Shown here piece by piece: positions 23,606-33,005 of a DNA stretch of 64,000 bases. Under the pieces are notes generated by a model. The model saw nothing but the letters and a program-made list of their open reading frames with translations, was not told where the DNA came from and searched no databases. Position numbers and translations under genes: made by a program. The first letter of the stretch is position 1. The number at the start of each line of letters is the position of its first letter. Source of the DNA: Parageobacillus caldoxylosilyticus NBRC 107762 (GTDB taxonomy: Bacteria > Bacillota > Bacilli > Bacillales > Anoxybacillaceae). The stretch lies in contig NZ_BAWO01000029.1 of NCBI RefSeq assembly GCF_000632715.1, positions 1 to 64,000 on the forward strand, read 5' to 3'.

Positions 23606-23668
23606 ATATTACAGTTTATGAACAATAACCATATTACAGTTGACGCTTTTTTGGATGTACTGTAATAT
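23606..23668 (+). repeat. Three ATATTACAGT sites at the glmS promoter
   Basis: Direct copies lie at 23606-23615 and 23631-23640, 25 bp apart inside a 24-bp near-duplicate beginning TATGAACAA. An inverted copy, ACTGTAATAT, lies at 23659-23668. The second abuts the -35 and the third covers the -10, which is an operator-like layout. Confidence 0.7.
23640..23668 (+). promoter_or_regulatory. glmS sigma-A promoter
   Basis: TTGACG (23640-23645), a 17-bp spacer ending in TG, and TAATAT (23663-23668). Transcription would begin about 50 bp before the ribozyme core. Confidence 0.8.
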
Positions 23669-23726
23669 TAACGTTGTTGTTATTTTTAAGGAAAGGAGGA
23701 TAGAGGTTACTAGTTCTTTTTTCAAA

Positions 23727-23883
23727 GCGCCTGGACTAAGCGTGGAACGGCAAAACGCTTAGTTGACGAGGAGGAGGTTTATCGAGGTTTCGGCGGATGC
23801 CTCCCGGCTGTGGCGATTACAGCCGCAAGTCCTTCCTTAAAACAAAGGGGTGACCCTTTGGACAAAGGGGAGGATGTAATCGC
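23727..23883 (+). ncRNA. glmS ribozyme
   Basis: The core AGCGCCTGGAC begins at 23726, with self-cleavage expected between A23726 and G23727. The conserved GACGAGGAGGAGGTTTATCG, GGCGGATGCCTCCCGGCTG and GCCGCAAG segments follow. The outer stem GCGATTACA (23813-23821) pairs with TGTAATCGC (23875-23883). Glucosamine-6-phosphate acts as cofactor; cleavage destabilises glmS mRNA and gives feedback on UDP-GlcNAc synthesis. Confidence 0.95.
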
Positions 23884-24015
23884 AAAAAAAAACGAAAAAG
23901 TAGGGAGTCTGTCTATACAAAAAGGCCAGACCCCTGATATCGTTCTTTGACAAGAGAATATTCGTTTTTGGGTCGTTTTGTAAGACGGGCTCCCACTAAA
24001 GGGAGGAACATATCT

Positions 24016-25818
24016 ATGTGCGGAATTGTTGGTTATATTGGCTACCAAGACGTAAAGGAAATTTTATTGCGTGGATTGGAAAAATTAGAGTATCGCGGCT
24101 ATGACTCGGCAGGCATTGCCGTGCTAAACGATGAAGGCATCCATTTGTTTAAAGAAAAAGGCCGCATTGCTGATTTACGTAATGTCGTTGACCCGACGGT
24201 GAGCGCGTCGATCGGAATCGGCCATACGCGCTGGGCGACGCACGGGGCGCCAAGCCGTGTCAATGCACACCCGCATCAAAGCGCATCGGGACGTTTTACG
24301 TTAGTGCACAATGGTGTCATTGAAAACTATGCGATTTTAAAACGCGAATATTTGCAAGATGTTGCGTTTCGCAGTGATACGGATACGGAAGTGATCGTAC
24401 AGCTTGTTGAAAAATTTGTAAACGATGGTCTTTCTGTCGAAGAAGCGTTCCGCAAGACATTAACATTGTTGAAGGGTTCTTATGCCATCGCCATGATTGA
24501 TGCGGAAAATCAAGAAGTTATTTATGTCGCGAAAAATAAAAGCCCGTTGCTTGTCGGGCTCGGCCATGGTTTCAATGTGGTGGCGAGCGACGCGATGGCG
24601 ATGCTTCAAGTCACCAACCAATTCGTCGAGTTAATGGACAAAGAAATGGTGATTGTGACAAGTGAAGACATTACGATTAAAACATTGAACGGCGATATCG
24701 TCCAACGCGCACCATATACGGCCGAACTGGATGCAAGCGACATTGAAAAAGGCACCTATCCGCATTACATGCTAAAAGAAATCGATGAGCAGCCGTTTGT
24801 GATGCGCCGCATTATCCAAAAATATCAGGATGAGAACGGCCAGCTGACGATTGATCCGCAAATCATTCAAGAAGTTCTAAATGCGGACCGCATATATATT
24901 ATTGCGTGCGGAACGAGCTATCACGCCGGTTTGGTCGGCAAGCAATTGATCGAAAAATGGGCGAAAATTCCAGTTGAAGTCCATGTCGCAAGCGAATTTT
25001 CGTACAATATGCCATTGCTGTCGGAAAAGCCGCTTTTCATTTACATTTCGCAAAGCGGCGAAACAGCAGACAGCCGGGCGGTGCTAGTGCAAACCAACAA
25101 TCTTGGTTATAAAGCAATTACGATTACGAACGTTCCAGGCTCGACGCTGTCCCGTGAAGCCGATTATACGCTATTGCTTCACGCCGGTCCGGAAATCGCC
25201 GTTGCTTCCACGAAAGCATATACAGCGCAAATTGCCGTGCTTGCCATTTTAGCGGTTGCAACCGCGAAGGCCAAAGGCATTGAGCTTGACTTTGATCTTG
25301 TAAAAGAACTTGCCATTGTCGCCAATGTGATGGAGATGCTGTGCGATGCGAAAGAAGAAATGGAAAAAATCGCGCGTGAATATTTAGCGGTAACGCGCAA
25401 CTGTTTCTTTATCGGTCGCGCCGTTGACTATTATGTATGCTTGGAAGGCGCGTTAAAGCTAAAAGAGATTTCTTATATCCAAGCGGAAGGATTTGCCGGC
25501 GGCGAATTAAAGCACGGGACGATCGCTTTAATCGAAGACGGCACGCCGGTCATCGCCTTGGCGACACAGGAGCACGTCAACTTAAGCATTCGCGGTAACG
25601 TCAAAGAAGTCGTCGCCCGCGGCGCCAATCCATGCATCATTTCGATGCGCGGTTTAGAGACAGAGGAAGACCGCTTCGTTATTCCAGCGGTTCATCCAAT
25701 GCTTACTCCGCTCGTTTCCGTCGTGCCGTTGCAGCTGATCGCGTACTATGCGGCATTGCACCGCGGCTGCGACGTTGACAAACCGCGCAACTTGGCAAAG
25801 AGCGTGACGGTCGAATAA
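24016..25818 (+). CDS. glmS: Glutamine-fructose-6-phosphate aminotransferase
   Basis: This 600-residue enzyme makes glucosamine-6-phosphate from fructose-6-phosphate and glutamine. The N-terminal glutaminase begins MCGIVGYIG with nucleophile C2 after Met removal. Two SIS domains follow ([10 protein letters not shown] and [10 protein letters not shown] near 300-350). The frame is open from 23947, but ATG 24016 after GGGAGGAAC is required for the N-terminal cysteine. Controlled by the upstream ribozyme. Confidence 0.97.
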   Translation: MCGIVGYIGYQDVKEILLRGLEKLEYRGYDSAGIAVLNDEGIHLFKEKGRIADLRNVVDPTVSASIGIGHTRWATHGAPSRVNAHPHQSASGRFTLVHNGVIENYAILKREYLQDVAFRSDTDTEVIVQLVEKFVNDGLSVEEAFRKTLTLLKGSYAIAMIDAENQEVIYVAKNKSPLLVGLGHGFNVVASDAMAMLQVTNQFVELMDKEMVIVTSEDITIKTLNGDIVQRAPYTAELDASDIEKGTYPHYMLKEIDEQPFVMRRIIQKYQDENGQLTIDPQIIQEVLNADRIYIIACGTSYHAGLVGKQLIEKWAKIPVEVHVASEFSYNMPLLSEKPLFIYISQSGETADSRAVLVQTNNLGYKAITITNVPGSTLSREADYTLLLHAGPEIAVASTKAYTAQIAVLAILAVATAKAKGIELDFDLVKELAIVANVMEMLCDAKEEMEKIAREYLAVTRNCFFIGRAVDYYVCLEGALKLKEISYIQAEGFAGGELKHGTIALIEDGTPVIALATQEHVNLSIRGNVKEVVARGANPCIISMRGLETEEDRFVIPAVHPMLTPLVSVVPLQLIAYYAALHRGCDVDKPRNLAKSVTVE

Positions 25819-25925
25819 AAGTTAAAAACACGCGTCCCGTTTGTCTCCCTACAAAAAACCCTGACGACACAAAAAAGTGTGACGATGTTGGAAAATAAAA
25901 CAAGGGAGAAGGAATGGGATTGAAG

Positions 25926-25971
25926 GGAATCGAGGAAAGTACCTGGCAGTGCTTTTCTCGATTCCTTTTTA
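25926..25971 (+). terminator. glmS terminator
   Basis: GGAATCGAGGAAAG (25926-25939) pairs with CTTTTCTCGATTCC (25952-25965), followed by T5. It lies about 105 bp after the stop codon. Confidence 0.8.
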
Positions 25972-26003
25972 TTTTGGAACAAAAAGAGGAGGAAGGGATA
26001 GTG

Positions 26004-26250
26004 AATGTTAGCCTAAAAGTGGACACGCCAATATAACAAAACTAATTACATGGAGAAGAGAGTGTTCAACGCGGGAAAACGCTTGAACCTTCATGCTGTC
26101 AAACTAATCATAGAAGAAGGAAACACCAGCGCTGAAACTGCTCGAATTGCATAAATGGGGAAGCTGCTATAAAGAGGATTCTATTCAAAGTTTTGTTGGA
26201 AGTGAAAACCTCCGGCCGGAAGAATAAGCATTATGAAAAAGCACAATAGT
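26004..26250 (+). pseudogene. Decayed IS3-type transposase OrfA remnant
   Basis: GCCTAAAAGTGGACAC at 26012 resembles an IS end. A broken frame then reads KRLNLHAVKLIIEEGNTSAE followed by TARIA and a stop, similar to the helix-turn-helix start of IS3/IS150 OrfA proteins. Several stops follow, and no OrfB remains. This stretch fills the gap between glmS and the two-component genes. Confidence 0.5.
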
Positions 26251-26370
26251 ATTAAAACGATTTATTTATTCGGGATTTTATACTTTTTTTAGAATTTGTT
26301 TAGAGTTTTTTTAAAGCTTAATACTAAGATAAGAACTAGATCATTTATTCATCATACGGGAGAGTTGATG

Positions 26371-27850
26371 ATGTCTATTCGCACAAAACTGCTGCTATCA
26401 TACATTGGCATGGTGCTGATTCCAATAGTTTTGTTTATTTTGTCGGTTATGATGCTGATTGGAATCTTTTTGGACGACATTAAAGGAATCAACGAATATT
26501 ACAAGGACGATCAACAAAAGAAGTGGGTGTTTTCTTTCATAGAAACGTTTAAGAAACGGGATGAGATTTTTTCGGGAATCAAAATGGTATCTAGGTATGA
26601 CCCTGAACGTCTAATGGACCATACTTTTTTGCAAAATGTAGATGAAGAACTGCGTACGAATAATTCCGGTCTTCTTGTCACGAAACAGAATAAAACCGTT
26701 TTTGCATCTGCATTCCTAAAAGACGTAGATTTGTCAAAAGAACTATTAAGAAAAGATACAGAAAGATGGGAGATGTGGAAAAGAGAAAAAGATCGTTTTT
26801 TTGTGATTCAAACACACGATTTTCATTTTCAAGATGGGTCTGTCGGAACCGTGTATTTGTTCACTGACACCAGTCCGCTTGCCCACTTTATGCAAAAGTT
26901 TTTTCCTCTTGTAATATTGTCTTTGCTGTTAGTGATCGGCTTGACCAACGGATTCCTGACTTTCTTTGTTTCCCGAAGCATCATCAAACCAATATATTCA
27001 CTCAAACATGCAGCGGAACAAATCAAGGAAGGGAATCTGAATTACGAAGTGAACATGAAGCGCAAAGACGAAATCGGCGAATTGAGTGATGCGTTTGAAG
27101 AAATGAGATGCAGGTTAAAAGAATCGATACAGCTTCAACTACAATACGAAGAGAACCGAAAAGAGCTGTTGGCTAACATCTCCCATGATCTGAAAACTCC
27201 GATTACAGGGATAAAAGGATGCGTCGAAGCAGTGATGGACGGGATTGCCGATACGAAAGAAAAGCTGGACAAGTTATATGAACATGATTTACAAAAAGGC
27301 GGATGACATGGATCATCTAATCGATGATTTGTTTTTGTTCTCTAAACTGGACTTAAAAAGGGTGCCATTCCACTTTGAGAATATCGACATTGTTGATTAT
27401 TTAACCGATTGCGTGGATGAACTGCGGTATGATCCGAATCTGAATGGCGTGAAGATGAACTTTCTATATGACGGAAAGGGGCCCGTAACCGTCGTCGCGG
27501 ATCGCGAACAACTTCGTCGAGTCATTATGAATATCGTGGATAACAGTATCAAATATAAACGGGATAAAACGCTGGAAATCGGATTTGATCTAATCGTTGG
27601 AGAAAAGGATGTTACCATCGCTATTTGCGACAACGGGCCTGGAATCGAAAGAGAAGCGCTTCAACGTATCTTTGAGCGATTTTACCGGGCGGAGAAATCA
27701 CGGAATACCGAGACTGGCGGCAGCGGGCTTGGACTGGCCATTGTGAAGCAAATCATCGAAGAACATGGCGGGAAGGTATGGGCGGAAAGCCAAGCAGGAA
27801 AAGGTACGACCATATATTTCACGTTGCAAAAATCAAAGGCAATGAAGTGA
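26371..27850 (+). pseudogene. Sensor histidine kinase, frameshifted
   Basis: An OmpR-type sensor kinase with membrane helix 1 (about 8-38), an extracytoplasmic domain, helix 2 (about 178-205), HAMP, a HisKA box NISHDLKTPITG (H about 272), and a complete HATPase (MNIVDNSIKYK, DNGPGIE, GGSGLGLAIVKQ). The first frame stops at 27304, and the rest continues in another frame up to 27850. Removing one T at 27274-27275 restores KLDKYMNMIYKKADDMDHLI. So it is a single-base insertion between phospho-acceptor and ATPase domains: a recent inactivation or a sequencing error. Confidence 0.85.
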
Positions 27851-27859
27851 GGAATAGGC

Positions 27860-28549
27860 ATGAAACGAATATTAATCATTGAAGATGATACCGTGATCGC
27901 AGAAGTACAAAAGGATTACTTGGAGGCAAGCGGCTTTTCGGTAGATATTGCTTCAAGCGGAGACAAAGGTTTAGAGATGGCGTTGAACGGGTCGTATGAT
28001 CTTATTCTTCTGGATGTGATGCTTCCTCATACAGATGGATTTGAAATATGCAGGCAGGTTCGTAAAGTACAGAACATTCCTATTCTAATGGTTTCGGCTA
28101 AGAAAGAAGATGTAGATAAAATCCGTGGTTTAGGGATGGGGGCTGACGATTACATCATCAAACCTTTCAGCCTCGGCGAGCTGGTTGCTAGGGTTAAAGC
28201 TCATCTTTCTCGTTTCGCAAGGCTGGTCGGTAGTGTTGAACGAAAAACAGAGGAAATTCGTATCCGGGGTATTGTCATTGATAAAGGGTCACGCAAGGTT
28301 TTCATCAATGGAAAGGAAGTAATGCTTACATCGAAAGAATATGACTTGTTGCTGTTGTTTGTAACGCACCCGAATCAGGTTTTTAGCAAGGAACAGATCT
28401 TTGAACGAATATGGGGGATGGATTCGTTCGGTGATATGGCCACTGTTACCGTGCATGTCAGTAAACTGCGTGAGAAAATTGAGCTCGATCCGTCCAACCC
28501 GCAATACATTCAGACTATTTGGGGAGTGGGTTACCGGTTTAACTTATAG
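27860..28549 (+). CDS. OmpR/PhoB-family response regulator
   Basis: This 229-residue protein has a receiver domain (acidic pair E8-D9-D10, phospho-acceptor D52 in LLDVMLP, K103 in IKPFS) and a C-terminal winged helix (LTSKEYDLLLLFVTHPNQVF, TVTVHVSKLREKIE). It starts 9 nt after the kinase, so the two are one operon. With the kinase broken, its input may be lost or cross-fed. Targets are unknown; the next membrane protein gene, 16 nt downstream, may be the regulated output. Confidence 0.9.
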   Translation: MKRILIIEDDTVIAEVQKDYLEASGFSVDIASSGDKGLEMALNGSYDLILLDVMLPHTDGFEICRQVRKVQNIPILMVSAKKEDVDKIRGLGMGADDYIIKPFSLGELVARVKAHLSRFARLVGSVERKTEEIRIRGIVIDKGSRKVFINGKEVMLTSKEYDLLLLFVTHPNQVFSKEQIFERIWGMDSFGDMATVTVHVSKLREKIELDPSNPQYIQTIWGVGYRFNL

Positions 28550-28565
28550 ATAGGAGGATACTGGT

Positions 28566-29090
28566 ATGAAGAAAATCGGATTAACACCTAAGAAATGGCT
28601 GTTAACCTTGCACATCTTATTTGCGGCTATCATGTTTGGCGTAACCGTCACTTTCTTGGTTTTAAGCATTGCCGCGGCGGTCACGACGGATGAGGGCGTG
28701 CTGAAGGCTTCCTATACAAGTATGCATCTTTTAGCCAAAACGTCGGTTAGAGCATCCACGATCGGCACCGTAGTTACTGGCGTATTGCTTTCGTTGCTTA
28801 CCCATTGGGGTTTCTTCCGATATTATTGGATCATCGTCAAAGAGTTGTTAACGATTCTTTCGATCGGTCTTGGTATGGTGGGGATGTACTTATGGTCATT
28901 AAAAGCCGTTTCTATTATAACTGTTCAAGGAATGGAATCCCTGCAAAATCCCGATTTTTTGGTTAATCGAACATACCTTTTCATCGGAATATCACTACAG
29001 ATTGTTTCGCTTATAGCGATGTTTATCCTTTCAGTGTTCAAACCATGGGGAAAAAGGGAAAAGAAATCTAAATTGTCGAAGAAGCATTAA
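28566..29090 (+). CDS. Membrane protein (DUF2269-like)
   Basis: This 174-residue protein has four predicted membrane helices (about 12-40, 55-75, 83-110, 137-160) and a basic tail (WGKREKKSKLSKKH). It resembles DUF2269-type integral membrane proteins; function unknown. It is in the same operon as the response regulator (16-nt gap, TAGGAGGATACT upstream). Confidence 0.7.
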   Translation: MKKIGLTPKKWLLTLHILFAAIMFGVTVTFLVLSIAAAVTTDEGVLKASYTSMHLLAKTSVRASTIGTVVTGVLLSLLTHWGFFRYYWIIVKELLTILSIGLGMVGMYLWSLKAVSIITVQGMESLQNPDFLVNRTYLFIGISLQIVSLIAMFILSVFKPWGKREKKSKLSKKH

Positions 29091-29210
29091 ATGTGAACAT
29101 TTGAGTCGGCATCGTTCTTAACTTCGTTATCGTTGAGTGGCTTATCTTAAAAAAACAAAAAAATCACTAAGATTGATTGAGAGCCTTTTTTGCTTTAATA
29201 TTTTTTACTG

Positions 29211-29240
29211 TTGATGATAAGGTAATTATTATGTTATACT
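29211..29240 (+). promoter_or_regulatory. Promoter of the structured RNA
   Basis: TTGATG (29211-29216), an 18-bp spacer ending ATGT, and TATACT (29235-29240). Expected start near 29247. Confidence 0.65.
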
Positions 29241-29246
29241 ACTATC

Positions 29247-29443
29247 GACTTTTGAGAATGGAGGGTTTCCTTGTGGCATTTTATAGACTTCGATCCCAAG
29301 CTTTGAACGGGTAATTGAATACGTTCAAAGGCTCTGCCTGTGTGTAGAGCAAATGGGATTGGTCTGCCTATTTTTAAGGAAACCTATTGTTATACGATTA
29401 TGAGAATATGAGAAAAAGAGGGGGACGAATCTGTCCCCCTTTT
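29247..29443 (+). ncRNA. Unassigned structured RNA with three-way junction
   Basis: About 200 nt with its own promoter and terminator and no coding frame. Stems seen: 29264-29272 with 29376-29384 (9 perfect pairs), 29275-29277 with 29366-29368, 29285-29289 with 29361-29365, and 29293-29298 with 29354-29359 (ATCCCA/TGGGAT). Two hairpins lie inside: 29301-29308 with 29323-29330, and 29332-29335 with 29346-29349. The terminator is GGGGGAC/GTCCCCC at 29420-29439 plus T4. It does not match the riboswitch, 6S, SRP or tmRNA consensus sequences I know. Confidence 0.6.
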
Positions 29444-29696
29444 ATGTCTTTAAAAATAGAAAGCCATACAAAGGTAAGGAATGCTTCTTAGTATGCTTAT
29501 CCACGTAAAGATATGCTTGAATTTTGTGCTGCAGTTCAGGATGGTTGCTAAAGATTTATTACGAGTGGATCAGCTTTGTTAAGTATGCCATTCTTTGTTG
29601 GAAGACCAGAATGATAACCAGGGAAGGATTTTTGTTTTCTTCTGAAAATAACTTATCTTTTTTGGTTTCTTAGATAGGTCCACATTCCTTTACTGA

Positions 29697-29724
29697 AACA
29701 CAGGCAGATCGCCTGTGTTTTTTA
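29697..29724 (+). terminator. Hairpin terminator
   Basis: ACACAGGC and GCCTGTGT flank AGATC, followed by T6. It belongs to whatever transcript crosses 29460-29690. Confidence 0.75.
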
Positions 29725-29807
29725 TTTTGTAAAAGTAAGGATATATATGAAAAGCAAAAAAGTACAAAAATAACTAATTATGATGAAGGGTGGGAGGCAT
29801 TGTTAAA

Positions 29808-30692
29808 ATGAGCAAAAAAATAATATGTGCCAAACTGATCAATAAATTTGAAAAGATTTTTCAATGTCCCATTTGTTCATCCCCTATGGGAATCGTGGAC
29901 TTGAAAAGTTTAGTTTGCTCTAACAACCATACTTTTGATATCGCTAAGCAGGGATATGTAAATTTGATGACTCGTCCTCTCGCAACGAAGTACGATAAGG
30001 AATTATTTGAATCACGTAAGATTATTGCTGAAAATGGATTTTTTGAACCATTGCACAAGATGATTAGTGAATGGATAAAAAATGAAGTGCGTTTAGAGGG
30101 AGAAACGGTGAAAATACTAGATACGGGATGCGGAGAAGGTTCGCATTTATCCAGCATCAAGCAGAAAATCAGCTTTCCTTCCGCCGGCGAAGTCTTGGGA
30201 GTGGGGATTGATATAGCTAAAGAAGGTATTTTGGTAGCGGCTAAGAATCATTCCAACATGATTTGGTGCGTCGCTGATCTTGCTCACAGCCCTTTTAAGG
30301 ATAACACATTTGATGTAATCCTTAACATCTTGTCGCCAGCAAATTATAGAGAATTCCAAAGACTGTTGAATGGCAATGGTATCGTCATAAAAGTGATTCC
30401 TCGAAGTGATTATCTAAAAGAACTAAGAGAAGTTTTCTTTGATGAACCGGAAAAGCAGTCTTATTCTAATCAAAAGACCGTTCGAAGATTTAATGCTAAC
30501 TTTGAGGCTGTAGATAAGTTTCGATTGTGTTATAGTGTTTCCTTGAATCAATCGCTGATTCCGCCGCTGATTCGTATGACTCCTTTATCATGGTCTGCAA
30601 CAGCGGAAAAGGTACAGGCATTGTTAAATATGAATGTAGGCGAAATAACCATCGATCTAGATATTTTAGTTGGAAAAAATAAAACAAAATAA
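29808..30692 (+). CDS. RlmA-type 23S rRNA (guanine-N1) methyltransferase
   Basis: A protein of about 294 residues. An N-terminal zinc finger (CPIC at about 18-21, then C and H in LVCSNNHTFD) precedes KQGYVNL. An AdoMet-binding Rossmann domain follows (ILDTGCGEGSHL near 102-113; DIAKEG). This is the RlmA(I)/RlmA(II) family that methylates G745 or G748 of 23S rRNA, the latter linked to tylosin-type macrolide resistance. GTG 29790 is in frame, but ATG 29808 has GGGTGGGAGG about 10 nt upstream. Confidence 0.88.
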   Translation: MSKKIICAKLINKFEKIFQCPICSSPMGIVDLKSLVCSNNHTFDIAKQGYVNLMTRPLATKYDKELFESRKIIAENGFFEPLHKMISEWIKNEVRLEGETVKILDTGCGEGSHLSSIKQKISFPSAGEVLGVGIDIAKEGILVAAKNHSNMIWCVADLAHSPFKDNTFDVILNILSPANYREFQRLLNGNGIVIKVIPRSDYLKELREVFFDEPEKQSYSNQKTVRRFNANFEAVDKFRLCYSVSLNQSLIPPLIRMTPLSWSATAEKVQALLNMNVGEITIDLDILVGKNKTK

Positions 30693-30761
30693 GGTCATTT
30701 TGCGTTTACAAATGGCTTTGTTTCAGGAGACGGATAAACAGAAAGAAAATGGCTGCTTTTT

Positions 30762-30790
30762 CACACCGTTCGGATCTCTGAACGGTGTTA
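30762..30790 (+). terminator. Hairpin after the RlmA-type gene
   Basis: ACACCGTTC pairs with GAACGGTGT around GGATCTCT. There is no T run after it on this strand, while TTTTT precedes it, so it may stop transcripts poorly or act on RNA stability. Confidence 0.45.
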
Positions 30791-30834
30791 TGCATATTTT
30801 GTGCATCGAGTGCAATATTTTTTCAAAACTTGTG

Positions 30835-30865
30835 TTGACTCTCATGCCACGTGATACTTTATAGT
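30835..30865 (+). promoter_or_regulatory. MerR-type promoter with 19-bp spacer
   Basis: TTGACT (30835-30840), 19-bp spacer, TATAGT (30860-30865). The overlong spacer is the hallmark of promoters activated by DNA untwisting by MerR-family regulators, here probably autoregulation by the gene that follows. Confidence 0.82.
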
Positions 30866-30889
30866 GAGTGTTGAAGGGAGGCCAAAAGG

Positions 30890-31639
30890 ATGGCGATGAG
30901 AGTAAAAGAGGTTGCGGATTTAGTTGGCATTAGTGTGCGCACACTGCATTATTATGATGAAATCGGGTTATTGACCCCAGAGAAGACAACGGAATCCGGT
31001 TATCGCCTTTACACGGATGATGACCTTGAGGAATTGCAACAAATCTTATTTTTTAAAGAACTTGGCTTCCCTTTGAAGAAAATTAAAGAAATTATCAATA
31101 ATCCTTCATTTGATCGGCATAAGGCGTTGGTGCTGCAACGAAAAATGTTGCTGGAGAAACGCAGACGGCTTGATAAAATGATTGCTACGATTGATAAGAC
31201 CATTCAGCATATGAAAGGGGAAATTCAAATGACGAACAAAGAGAAATTTGAAGGTTTTGATTTTCGTCATAATCCATACGAACAAGAAGCCCGTGAACTT
31301 TGGGGAGATGAAGCTGTCGACAAAGCAAACGCTAAAATCGGGAGCATGTCTAAAGCAGAACAAGAAGCTATGGTTCGAGCAATGAATTCGATCTATAAAA
31401 AACTTGCGGCCCTTCGCCACGGTTCGCCTGAATCAGAAGAGGCACAAGCCGCAATTAAAGAATGGTATGACTTTTTGAACCATAACTTCGGCAATTACTC
31501 ACTCGAAGCATTCAAAGGATTAGGTCAAATGTATGTGGATGATGAACGATTCACCAAAAATATCGACCAATTTGGTGAAGGCTTAGCGAAATTTATGCGC
31601 GATGCCATGGCGGTTTTCGCGGATCAAAACAAAAAATAA
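30890..31639 (+). CDS. mta: MerR-family multidrug-responsive activator, Mta-like
   Basis: This 249-residue protein has an N-terminal MerR winged helix ([20 protein letters not shown], then [16 protein letters not shown]), a long dimerisation helix (75-108), and a C-terminal TipAS-like drug-binding domain (about 120-245). Bacillus Mta, of similar length, activates bmr and blt multidrug exporters and itself. The 19-bp-spaced promoter upstream supports autoregulation. No exporter gene lies next to it here, so targets are elsewhere. Confidence 0.88.
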   Translation: MAMRVKEVADLVGISVRTLHYYDEIGLLTPEKTTESGYRLYTDDDLEELQQILFFKELGFPLKKIKEIINNPSFDRHKALVLQRKMLLEKRRRLDKMIATIDKTIQHMKGEIQMTNKEKFEGFDFRHNPYEQEARELWGDEAVDKANAKIGSMSKAEQEAMVRAMNSIYKKLAALRHGSPESEEAQAAIKEWYDFLNHNFGNYSLEAFKGLGQMYVDDERFTKNIDQFGEGLAKFMRDAMAVFADQNKK

Positions 31640-31642
31640 TGT

Positions 31643-31675
31643 GAACAAAAGCAGGGCATTGCCCTGTTTTTGTTC
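31643..31675 (+). terminator. mta terminator
   Basis: GAACAAAAGCAGGGC pairs with GCCCTGTTTTTGTTC around ATT; the T5 run is part of the 3' arm. Confidence 0.8.
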
Positions 31676-31791
31676 AGACTGTTGAAGCTCCAAGTCATTA
31701 TGACCTAGGGGCTCAAGTTTTGATAGACGGATGAGGGGTTTATAGGCTATTTATGAATTTTTAAATAGATTTTCTGCATATCCGCACATGC

Positions 31792-32247
31792 TCAAAATGG
31801 TTTTAGAATCATAAGTGCAATAATGATTAAAAAAATACCATTTTCTATGTGCTCGTAACGAAAAAGCTGATTGGATAAACGTATATATTCCTCTGGTATG
31901 TCTTCTCCTTTATAAGTTTCTAACAAATGTTTTAATGGTTTTGATTTAGGTGCTAATACAAGCGGTCCCATCGCGAGTGCAATTAAGAAGAGAACAAGGC
32001 TTGTCACATACCAACCCATTTGAAATAAGCCTGGATTTAAAAATCCCATTAACAAACCTGTAATAAGTAAAAGCGTCCCCCCGATCATAACGAACGTATG
32101 CAGCTTCCGTCTAATTGCGTAAGCATATTTAAGTTGCGTCATTGTTTTTGCCGATTTTACGACATGAATTAAAATAAAACCCGGCCCCATCCCTAATATC
32201 GCTGAAAAAATATGTATAAAAACAAGAATTTTATAAAATGTTGTCAT
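31792..32247 (-). CDS. DUF2269 family membrane protein
   Basis: This 151-residue protein has four predicted membrane helices (about 5-28, 48-70, 77-97, 128-148) and the pattern of DUF2269 (ILVFIHIFSAILGMGPGFIL, RRKLHTFVMIGG). Function unknown. AGAGGAAG lies upstream on the minus strand. It is divergent from the SnoaL-like gene across about 300 bp. Confidence 0.8.
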   Translation of the reverse strand: MTTFYKILVFIHIFSAILGMGPGFILIHVVKSAKTMTQLKYAYAIRRKLHTFVMIGGTLLLITGLLMGFLNPGLFQMGWYVTSLVLFLIALAMGPLVLAPKSKPLKHLLETYKGEDIPEEYIRLSNQLFRYEHIENGIFLIIIALMILKPF

Positions 32248-32549
32248 AAGAATCTTCCTCTCTGCTGAGGTAAGTTGCGCTTTCTACCTTAATCATACAC
32301 CATTTATGCTCGTATAACGCAGTGATATTTCGTACAAAATGCAAAAATTTATGCGAAGAAAACCTCTGAATTTGATAATAAAGCGCTTGTTTCATATTGT
32401 AGAATATAATTGGCCGATTTTAAAAGGGGTTTGAGAAGTCTCCCTCCTCGAAACGAAGAGAAGGGGAGATGAATCGGGAAGTTTTTGATTCCCTGAAAAC
32501 GAACATATGTGCTATAATAGAGCCATCCTATCAAGCGGGGAAGGAGAAC
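32248..32549. other. Divergent intergenic region
   Basis: No gene. TGCTATAAT at 32511-32519 is an extended -10 for the plus-strand gene. The rest is AT-rich without clear repeats. Confidence 0.5.
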
Positions 32550-33005
32550 ATGATTGTGAAATCTTCTGCATCAAATGAAGTCATCTCACTCTATCAAAAG
32601 CTATTAGATGCTTGGAATAACCGAAGTGCCGATGCAATGGCAGAGCAGTTTACAGAGAAGGGCGAGCTTATCGGCTTTGATGGGAGCCAGGCGATTGGAC
32701 GGGAAGAGATCTTTTCTCATCTTCAACCCATCTCTGAAAATCATCCCACTCCCCCATATGTGAGCAAAGTGAAAAATGTGCGTTTTCTCGGTTCTGATAT
32801 TGCCATTTTACGCGCTATAGCAGGAATGGTGCCGCCTGGACACTCAGACATCGATCCTAAACTCAACGCACATCATACACTTGTCGCAGTCAAGAGCGAA
32901 GAGGGCTGGCGGATCGAGCTTTTTCAGAATACTCCGGCTCAGTTTCATGGAAGGCCTGAGTTAGTCAAGCAAATGACCGAGGAATTAAGGCAGTTGCTTA
33001 AGTAA
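32550..33005 (+). CDS. SnoaL/DUF4440-like protein
   Basis: This 151-residue protein has the NTF2-like cone fold pattern: VISLYQKLLDAWNNRSADAM at the start and a C-terminal strand GWRIELFQNTPAQFHGRPEL. This is the SgcJ/EcaC type, of unknown substrate. An in-frame extension to 32469 lacks a ribosome-binding site; AAGGAG lies 5 nt before ATG 32550. Confidence 0.82.
   Translation: MIVKSSASNEVISLYQKLLDAWNNRSADAMAEQFTEKGELIGFDGSQAIGREEIFSHLQPISENHPTPPYVSKVKNVRFLGSDIAILRAIAGMVPPGHSDIDPKLNAHHTLVAVKSEEGWRIELFQNTPAQFHGRPELVKQMTEELRQLLK

Larger units (their letters stand above)
29091..29807. other. Intergenic region with RNA candidate and gene remnants
   Basis: It contains the promoter, structured RNA and terminator described below (29211-29443), a second terminator (29697-29724), and between them broken frames such as DMLEFCAAVQDGC that look like remnants of a lost gene. 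No intact coding sequence. Confidence 0.55.

Noticed and set aside
23779-24048. Minus-strand frame over the glmS ribozyme
   Set aside because: The sequence is explained by the ribozyme and its leader; no ribosome-binding site and no protein-like composition.
29460-29690. Possible gene between the RNA candidate and the next terminator
   Set aside because: Only broken frames with stops; at best a remnant, too short to assign.
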